Source: Bradyrhizobium sp.
GTDB taxonomy: Bacteria > Pseudomonadota > Alphaproteobacteria > Rhizobiales > Xanthobacteraceae
Assembly (NCBI GenBank): GCA_019243075.1
Contig: JAFAUV010000090.1
Coordinates: 1-10,852 of the forward strand
Reading direction: 5' to 3'
Length of the DNA stretch: 10,852 bases
Shown here: positions 6,824 to 10,852 of the stretch, one piece after another
Layout: every line of letters starts with the position of its first letter
How positions within the stretch are numbered: the stretch's first letter is position 1
Program-made: the position numbers and the translations under genes
Notes under the pieces: generated by a model
What the model was told of the DNA's origin: nothing
Seen by the model: only the letters and a program-made list of their open reading frames with translations
Databases searched by the model: none

Positions 6824-7777
6824 CTAGCCCGCGGCGCTCGACTGCGGCTGCAGGTTGGCGCGACGGTCGACCCGCGCGACGCGCGACAGCAGATAATCGA
6901 CTTCCGCCTTCGCGGCGGGTGTGATCATAGCGCCCGGCTTGCGCTGGGCGCTGGAGGCAATGACGCCGCGCTTCTGCAGCACATATTTGCGCACCGCCAG
7001 CCCCGCGCCCGGCTGCTGCTCATAGCGGATCAGCGGCAGATGCGCGTCGAACAGGTCGTGCGCAGCGTCGCGCTTGCCTTCCTTCGAGAGCCGCACCACG
7101 TCGATCAAGAGCTCGGGGAAGGCGTAACCGGTCATCGCGCCGTCGGCGCCGCGCTCCATCTCGAAATCGAGGAACAGGCCGCCATTGCCGCAGAGGATCG
7201 AGAGCGGCTTGAGCGAGCCGTCCTTCTGATATCCGCGCAACGTCGAGATCTTTTCCAGGCCCGGCCAGTCCTCATGCTTGAGCATGACGCAGGACGGGCT
7301 GTCCATCACGATTCTGCGGATCACGGCCGGCGTGAACACGACCGACAAGGTCAGCGGATAGTCCTGCAGCACCCAGGGAATGTCGCCGATCGCTTCCTGC
7401 GCCTGCTTGAAATAGCCAATGATCTGGTCGTCGGTGCGCAAGTGCGGCGGCGGCGCGATCATGACGCCGGCGGCGCCCGCCTCCATGGAGGCCTCCGCTA
7501 GCGACCGCATCGAGGCAAAGCCCGGCGCGGAGACGCCGACGATGATCTGCATGGTCTTCGCGCGCTTCACAAACCGCACCGCGACCTGCTCGGCTTCCGC
7601 CGCATCGAGTTTTGGTGCCTCACCGAGAATGCCGAGCACGGTCACGCCCTCGCAGCCGACCTCGGCGTAGAAGTCGGTGAGGCGGTCGATCGAGCGCTCA
7701 TCGATGCGGCCGTCGTCATGGAACGGCGTCGGCGCGATGGCGAAGGTGCCCGCGGCGTTGGCGGTGAGCTTGGTCAT
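6824..7777 (-). CDS. DapA/NanA-superfamily lyase (dihydrodipicolinate synthase family) of unknown substrate
   Basis: 317 residues from ATG 7777, which has GAGG five bases upstream. An upstream in-frame ATG (7804) is rejected because it lies inside a dispersed palindromic repeat. It is a TIM-barrel class I aldolase: the Schiff-base Lys is Lys167 (CVMLKHEDWPG) and the catalytic Tyr is Tyr140 (VLQDYPLTLS). The substrate-carboxylate loop, TTGE in true DapA, reads GILGEAPKLDAAE (49-61) here. It is therefore not a lysine-biosynthesis DapA but one of the catabolic aldolase/hydro-lyase branches that act on 2-oxo acids with pyruvate as donor or product. The C-terminal helical domain ends in a short polar tail. 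In an acyl-CoA operon it may split or dehydrate a hydroxy-oxo acid released by chain cleavage; this is inference. Confidence 0.85.
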   Translation of the reverse strand: MTKLTANAAGTFAIAPTPFHDDGRIDERSIDRLTDFYAEVGCEGVTVLGILGEAPKLDAAEAEQVAVRFVKRAKTMQIIVGVSAPGFASMRSLAEASMEAGAAGVMIAPPPHLRTDDQIIGYFKQAQEAIGDIPWVLQDYPLTLSVVFTPAVIRRIVMDSPSCVMLKHEDWPGLEKISTLRGYQKDGSLKPLSILCGNGGLFLDFEMERGADGAMTGYAFPELLIDVVRLSKEGKRDAAHDLFDAHLPLIRYEQQPGAGLAVRKYVLQKRGVIASSAQRKPGAMITPAAKAEVDYLLSRVARVDRRANLQPQSSAAG

Positions 7778-7796
7778 TGCTGCCTCTTGCTTCTCC

Positions 7797-7838
7797 GTCG
7801 TCATTCCAGCTCGCCGCTTCGCGGCGCTCCGGGATCAC
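7797..7838. repeat. Dispersed intergenic palindromic repeat
   Basis: GTCATTCCAG, then CGCCGC-TTC-GCGGCG, then CTCCGGGATCAC forms a hairpin flanked by a 'GTCATTCC...GGGATCAC' frame. That frame is the usual shape of short repeats scattered through Bradyrhizobium and Rhodopseudomonas intergenic DNA. It fills most of the gap between the dehydrogenase and lyase genes and supplies a misleading upstream ATG for the lyase. Confidence 0.65.
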
Positions 7839-7841
7839 TAG

Positions 7842-8723
7842 TCATTTGAATCTCCGCGCCGACTTCTTGATCTCCTCCTCCGAAAAGAAGATCTCCCTGG
7901 CGTGGGTCACGATATCCTCGGCTTTCCAGCCCGTGAACGGCGGCGTCCAGCCTTCCATCTCCATCATGCGCAGTTCGCGCACCCCGCGGGGACCGGAAAC
8001 ACCGAGCACCTTGCCGGTCTGGTCGCCCGACAAATCGGAGACCATGTATAGCACGGCAGGCGCGATGCCGTCCGGCCCGAGGGCCGCTCCGGGATTCTCT
8101 TTATAGCGCGGCAGATCTGCGGTCATCCGGGTCAACGCGCCCGGGGCGAGCGTCCAGACCCGGATGTTGTATTTGCGGCCCTCGATCGCCAACACGTTGG
8201 AGAGGCCCCAGATACCGCCCTTGGCGGCGCCGTAATTGGTCTGGCCGAAATTGCCGATCAGGCCCGACGTCGACGACGTATTGACGATGACGCCGCCGCC
8301 GTTGTCGCGCATCCATTTGAACACCGGCTGGGTGGCGCAGAAGGTGCCTTTGAGGTGCACCTTGATCACCTTGTCCCAATTGGCCTCTTTCGCCTTGTGA
8401 AAGGTCTCGTCGAGCAGGATGCCGGCGTTGTTCACGAGAATATCGGCGCGGCCGAAATGCTTGATGGCGTCGTTGAACACGGCCTCGCCGCCGGCGAGCG
8501 TGGAGATGTCGGCGCCATTGGCCACCGCGCGGCCGCCTTCGGCCTTGATCGCCTCGACCACCTTTTCCGCCATCGACTTGTCGGCGCCAGAGCCGTCGCG
8601 CGGCCCGCCGAGGTCGTTGACCACCACGGCCGCGCCCTCGCGCGCGAATAGCTTTGCGTAGGCCTCACCCAGCCCGCCGCCGGCGCCGGTGATGATGGCG
8701 ACTTTCTTGTCGAGCAATCCCAT
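7842..8723 (-). CDS. Short-chain dehydrogenase, MFE-2-like (3R)-hydroxyacyl-CoA dehydrogenase
   Basis: 293 residues from ATG 8723, with GGAG eight bases upstream. It is a classical SDR: the NAD-binding TGAGGGLG (12-19), Asp37 in VVVNDLGGPRDGSG (choosing NAD over NADP), NNAG (98-101), and the catalytic Ser151 in NTSSTSG, Tyr164 and Lys168 in NYGAAKGG. The NDLGG-x-DGSG loop, a KVVEAIKAEGG helix and a long C-terminal extension (GWTPPFTGWKAED...) match the dehydrogenase domain of peroxisomal multifunctional enzyme 2 (HSD17B4). That enzyme oxidises (3R)-hydroxyacyl-CoA to 3-ketoacyl-CoA. The hydratase half of MFE-2 is encoded by the preceding gene, so the two should act consecutively. Bacterial relatives serve steroid side-chain and other unusual acyl chains; the chain type here is unknown. 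Confidence 0.9.
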   Translation of the reverse strand: MGLLDKKVAIITGAGGGLGEAYAKLFAREGAAVVVNDLGGPRDGSGADKSMAEKVVEAIKAEGGRAVANGADISTLAGGEAVFNDAIKHFGRADILVNNAGILLDETFHKAKEANWDKVIKVHLKGTFCATQPVFKWMRDNGGGVIVNTSSTSGLIGNFGQTNYGAAKGGIWGLSNVLAIEGRKYNIRVWTLAPGALTRMTADLPRYKENPGAALGPDGIAPAVLYMVSDLSGDQTGKVLGVSGPRGVRELRMMEMEGWTPPFTGWKAEDIVTHAREIFFSEEEIKKSARRFK

Positions 8724-8753
8724 CTGTCTTTCTCCGTGTTCTCTCTTCTTCAC

Positions 8754-8784
8754 CGCTCCCCGCGCAGACCGGGGTGAGGGAGCG
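8754..8784. repeat. Palindromic repeat between the hydratase and dehydrogenase genes
   Basis: CGCTCCC (8754-8760) and GGGAGCG (8778-8784) pair perfectly, with CCG/CGG continuing inside. The CTCCCCGC...GGGGTGAGGG style is typical of a second family of dispersed intergenic repeats in this group of bacteria. It may be an mRNA processing or attenuation hairpin. Confidence 0.55.
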
Positions 8785-8801
8785 CGTCGCCCTCGCCTCG
8801 T

Positions 8802-9662
8802 CTAAGCCAGCACCGACCGCCCGCTCTTGATCACCGTCACGTTCCGCGCCTTCACCTTGGCTTCGAATGAAATCACATTGCCGTCCTTCCACATCTCGAT
8901 GGACACGGTGTCGCCGGGATAGACCGGCGAGGAGAAGCGGGCCGCGTGCTGCCTGAAAGCGGACGGATCGTAATCCGCATAGGTCTGCAACACGCCGCGG
9001 CAGGTGATGCCGTAGGTGCACATGCCGTGCAGGATGGGCTTCGGGAAGCCGGCTTTCTTCGCAAAGCCAGGATCGGAATGCAGCGGGTTGCGGTCGCCGC
9101 ACAGCCGATAGACCAGCGCCTGGTCCGGCCGCGTGGTGATGTCGACGCTGCGATCGGGCGCGCGGTTCGGCATCGCATGCGGCTCGGGCTGGCCTTCGGA
9201 CGGCCCGCCAAAGCCGCCATCGCCGCGGGCGAAGCGCGAGGCGACCAGTGTTGCGATCGGCTCTCCCCTGTCGTCCCTCAGCACGGTCTGGTGGCGGATG
9301 ACGGCGCCCTTGTCCTTGCCCTTGTCGTAGACCGCGAGCACGGAGGAATCGGCGGTGATGTGCGCCGACGGCGCCAGCGGCTTGTGGAAGGTGATGTCGC
9401 GTTCGCCGTCGACCACCATGACGCGGTTGAGATGCATCTCGCCCGGGCCGGCACCCCAGGCGGCGACCGAGGCAAACGTCGGCACCACCTTCAAGGGGCG
9501 CGGCTCGGCGGCAGCCTCATTGACGAAGGCCAACTCCTTCTCATCCATGGGATCGGCGCCCATGCCGATCCCATAGGCATAGAGCATCACCTCGCGATCA
9601 CCATAGGCATATTTCTGCCCGAGATTCTTCAGCGCCATCAGTTGTTCGTAGTTGATCGGCAT
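8802..9662 (-). CDS. MaoC-family (R)-specific enoyl-CoA hydratase, double hot-dog type
   Basis: 286 residues from ATG 9662, preceded by GGGAGG at good spacing. The open frame runs further upstream, but that part is translated repeat and antisense of the neighbour. The N-terminal hot-dog (about 1-150) includes PTFASVAAWG and RDITFHKPLAPSAHITADSS. The C-terminal hot-dog (about 170-286) carries the hydratase-2 motif LCGDRNPLHSDPGFAKKAG, with catalytic Asp190 and His195, followed by FPKPILHGMCTYG. This two-domain layout is that of the hydratase-2 part of peroxisomal MFE-2, which hydrates trans-2-enoyl-CoA to (3R)-hydroxyacyl-CoA. The next gene downstream would then oxidise that product. The length and intact catalytic pair support an active enzyme; chain-length and ring specificity cannot be read from the sequence. 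Confidence 0.9.
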   Translation of the reverse strand: MPINYEQLMALKNLGQKYAYGDREVMLYAYGIGMGADPMDEKELAFVNEAAAEPRPLKVVPTFASVAAWGAGPGEMHLNRVMVVDGERDITFHKPLAPSAHITADSSVLAVYDKGKDKGAVIRHQTVLRDDRGEPIATLVASRFARGDGGFGGPSEGQPEPHAMPNRAPDRSVDITTRPDQALVYRLCGDRNPLHSDPGFAKKAGFPKPILHGMCTYGITCRGVLQTYADYDPSAFRQHAARFSSPVYPGDTVSIEMWKDGNVISFEAKVKARNVTVIKSGRSVLA

Positions 9663-9742
9663 GTCGCCTCCCGACTCTTTCGCGGTACCCGTCGATGCGC
9701 CCTCTCCCCGGTGGCGAGAAGATACTTTCCAGGCAACTCGTA

Positions 9743-9811
9743 GGATGGGTTGAGCGTAGCGAAACCCATCGCGGCTGTGATGGTGGGTTTCGCTCCGCTC
9801 TACGCCACCCC
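9743..9811. repeat. Long imperfect inverted repeat (dispersed GATGGGTT...AACCCATC family)
   Basis: Arms 9743-9768 and 9784-9811 pair, with 18 of 20 identities in the core (GTTGAGCGTAGCGAAACCCA against GTAGAGCGGAGCGAAACCCA) and a 15-base spacer. The left arm also folds on itself (GATGGGTT / AACCCATC). Elements with 'GGATGGGT.GAGCG.AGCGAAACCCATC' arms are very common between genes in Bradyrhizobium. It sits inside the operon, between the DUF35 stop and the hydratase start. Confidence 0.75.
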
Positions 9812-9817
9812 ACGAAC

Positions 9818-10207
9818 TCAAGCCGGCGTGAAGAACGGCAGCGGGGCGCCTTCCGTCGGCTTCCATACCACCTTCACCTTCTGGCCGATCTTCAGCTTGT
9901 CCGGCTCGCAATCGACGATATTGGTCTGCAGGGAGGGGCCCTCCTTCAGCGTGACATAGGCGATCACATAGGGCCCGCTCGCCGACTTGCGCATGTGGCT
10001 GTAGCTGTAGATCGTCGCCTCGCCCGAGCTCTCTTCCCACACCGTGCGGTCGGAGAAGCAGAACGGGCAGATCGAGCGCGGGAAATAATGCGGCTCGCCG
10101 CAGGCGGTGCAGCGCTTGATCATGAACTTGCCCTGCTTGGCCGCTTCCCAGAACGGCGCGGTCTCGGGATTGCCCTCCGGGGCCGGATATTTTTTGCTTT
10201 CTGCCAT
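9818..10207 (-). CDS. DUF35 Zn-ribbon/OB-fold protein, thiolase partner
   Basis: 129 residues. The ATG at 10207 shares its A with the thiolase stop (TGATG), and GGAG lies eight bases before it, so the two are translationally coupled. The N-terminal helix ETAPFWEAAKQGKFMIKRC leads to a rubredoxin-like Zn ribbon, C33-x2-C36-x10-C47-x2-C50 (CTACGEPHYFPRSICPFC). It is followed by an OB fold (TIYSYSHMRKSASGPYVIAY, then KIGQKVKVVWKP). DUF35 proteins are obligate partners of SCP2-type thiolases and thiolase-like aldolases; in actinobacterial cholesterol degradation the DUF35 domain of ChsH2 binds the aldolase Ltp2 and is needed for activity. The direct overlap with the thiolase gene supports a stoichiometric complex here. 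Confidence 0.9.
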   Translation of the reverse strand: MAESKKYPAPEGNPETAPFWEAAKQGKFMIKRCTACGEPHYFPRSICPFCFSDRTVWEESSGEATIYSYSHMRKSASGPYVIAYVTLKEGPSLQTNIVDCEPDKLKIGQKVKVVWKPTEGAPLPFFTPA

Positions 10208-10852
10208 CACACGCGCTCCAGAATGCAGGTTGAGGCGGCGTGGCGATTGCCAAGCAATCCGCCGGTGCCATGGGCGATCGCGAGGTCGCAGTTCTTGACC
10301 TGCACCTTCGGATGCGCCTCGCCGCGAAGCTGCCGCACCGCCTCGATGATCTTGGTCATGCCGCCGCGATTGACCGGGTGGTTGCTGCAGAGGCCGCCGC
10401 CGTCGGTGTTGAACGGCAGCTTGCCGACGCCCGAGATCAGATTGCCGTCGGCGACGAACTTGCCGCCCTCGCCCTTCTTGCAGAAGCCGAGGTCTTCGAG
10501 CTGCATCAGCACCGTGATGGTGAAGCTGTCATAGATCGAGGCGTATTTGATGTCCTTCGGCGTGATGCCGGCTTCCTCGAACGCACGCGGGCCGGACCAG
10601 ATGCCCGCCGAGTAAGTGAGATCGAGATCCTTGCCGCCGCGCGGGCCCTTCATCGCCTCGCCATGGCCGATCAACTTGACCAACGGCTTCTTCAGGCTCT
10701 TCGCGATCTCCGGCGTCGTCACAATCAGCGCGCCGCCGCCGTCGGAGACGACGCAGCAATCCATGCGATGCAGCGGATCGGAGATCATCGGCGAGTTCAG
10801 CACGTCCTCGACGGTGACGACGTCCTTGAGCATCGCATGCGGATTGTATTGC
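10207..10852 (-). CDS. SCP2-type thiolase / Ltp2-like aldolase, C-terminal part, cut by the right window edge
   Basis: 214 residues are visible and the start lies beyond the window; the frame continues upstream of the Met at 10833 (..NPHAMLKDVVTVEDVL), so that Met is internal. SCP-x/lipid-transfer thiolase landmarks are DCCVVSDGGGALIV, IYDSFTITVLMQLEDLGFC followed by KKGEGGKFV, GGGLCSNHPVNRGG, then EAVRQLRGEA and the end AIAHGTGGLLGNRHAASTCI. The nucleophilic Cys of thiolases would be in the missing half. The His of the GHP motif survives as SNHP, but the C-terminal CxG catalytic Cys of degradative thiolases is replaced by HGTGG. The enzyme may therefore be a 3-ketoacyl-CoA thiolase of the SCP2 branch or a retro-aldolase acting on a beta-hydroxyacyl-CoA. 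It is the first visible gene of the operon. Confidence 0.88.
   Translation of the reverse strand, partial: QYNPHAMLKDVVTVEDVLNSPMISDPLHRMDCCVVSDGGGALIVTTPEIAKSLKKPLVKLIGHGEAMKGPRGGKDLDLTYSAGIWSGPRAFEEAGITPKDIKYASIYDSFTITVLMQLEDLGFCKKGEGGKFVADGNLISGVGKLPFNTDGGGLCSNHPVNRGGMTKIIEAVRQLRGEAHPKVQVKNCDLAIAHGTGGLLGNRHAASTCILERV

Noticed and set aside
6824..7777. Annotation as DapA (lysine biosynthesis)
   Set aside because: The TTGE loop is replaced by GILGEAP and the gene lies in an acyl-CoA operon, so only the superfamily can be supported.
9663..10271. N-terminal extension of the MaoC hydratase to 489 residues, possible DUF35-hydratase fusion
   Set aside because: The extension is read in the wrong frame over the DUF35 gene and through the dispersed repeat. 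ATG 9662 has GGGAGG and the family start.
1..10852. CRISPR arrays, tRNA or rRNA genes, IS elements, phage or plasmid functions
   Set aside because: Read on both strands; no regularly spaced direct repeats, cloverleaf-like segment, transposase or integrase motif was seen.

Overview
The window looks like chromosomal DNA of a GC-rich alphaproteobacterium, most likely Bradyrhizobium or a close relative such as Rhodopseudomonas. This rests on the codon use, the style of several hypothetical proteins, and dispersed intergenic palindromes of the kind common in that group. No rRNA, tRNA, CRISPR array, transposase or plasmid function is visible. No gap between genes exceeds 300 bases.

Left part (1-3150): a set of small, mostly unlinked genes. 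At the left edge is a minus-strand fragment of a large hemolysin-type (RTX-like) protein whose frame opens just after a stop codon, so it looks 5'-truncated. Next come two minus-strand hypothetical proteins with an N-terminal membrane anchor or signal (227-754 and 867-1433). A plus-strand VOC/glyoxalase-fold protein (1723-2106) follows, then a minus-strand secreted protein with a vicinal Cys pair (2125-2577) and a plus-strand GrlR-family protein (2799-3149).

Middle (3175-5859): one large minus-strand membrane sensor histidine kinase (TM, periplasmic helical sensor, TM, HAMP, PAS, PAS, HisKA, HATPase). It has no receiver domain and no response regulator beside it.

Right part (6019-10852): six minus-strand genes that read as one operon entering from the right edge. 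In transcription order they are an SCP2-type thiolase (C-terminal part only), a DUF35 Zn-ribbon/OB-fold partner, a MaoC-type (R)-enoyl-CoA hydratase, an MFE-2-like short-chain dehydrogenase, a DapA-superfamily lyase with an altered GE motif, and a NUDT19-like Nudix hydrolase. Hydratase plus dehydrogenase equal a split peroxisomal MFE-2, that is, (R)-specific beta-oxidation. Thiolase plus DUF35 would cleave the carbon chain, either as a thiolase or as an Ltp2/ChsH2-like retro-aldolase. The lyase and the Nudix enzyme are unexpected companions and may process the cleaved product or remove CoA esters. The whole is a candidate catabolic module for a branched, cyclic or hydroxylated acyl-CoA of unknown identity.

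Within this operon, the thiolase/DUF35 and lyase/Nudix junctions are overlapping or nearly so. Each of the three wider gaps carries a different palindromic element.
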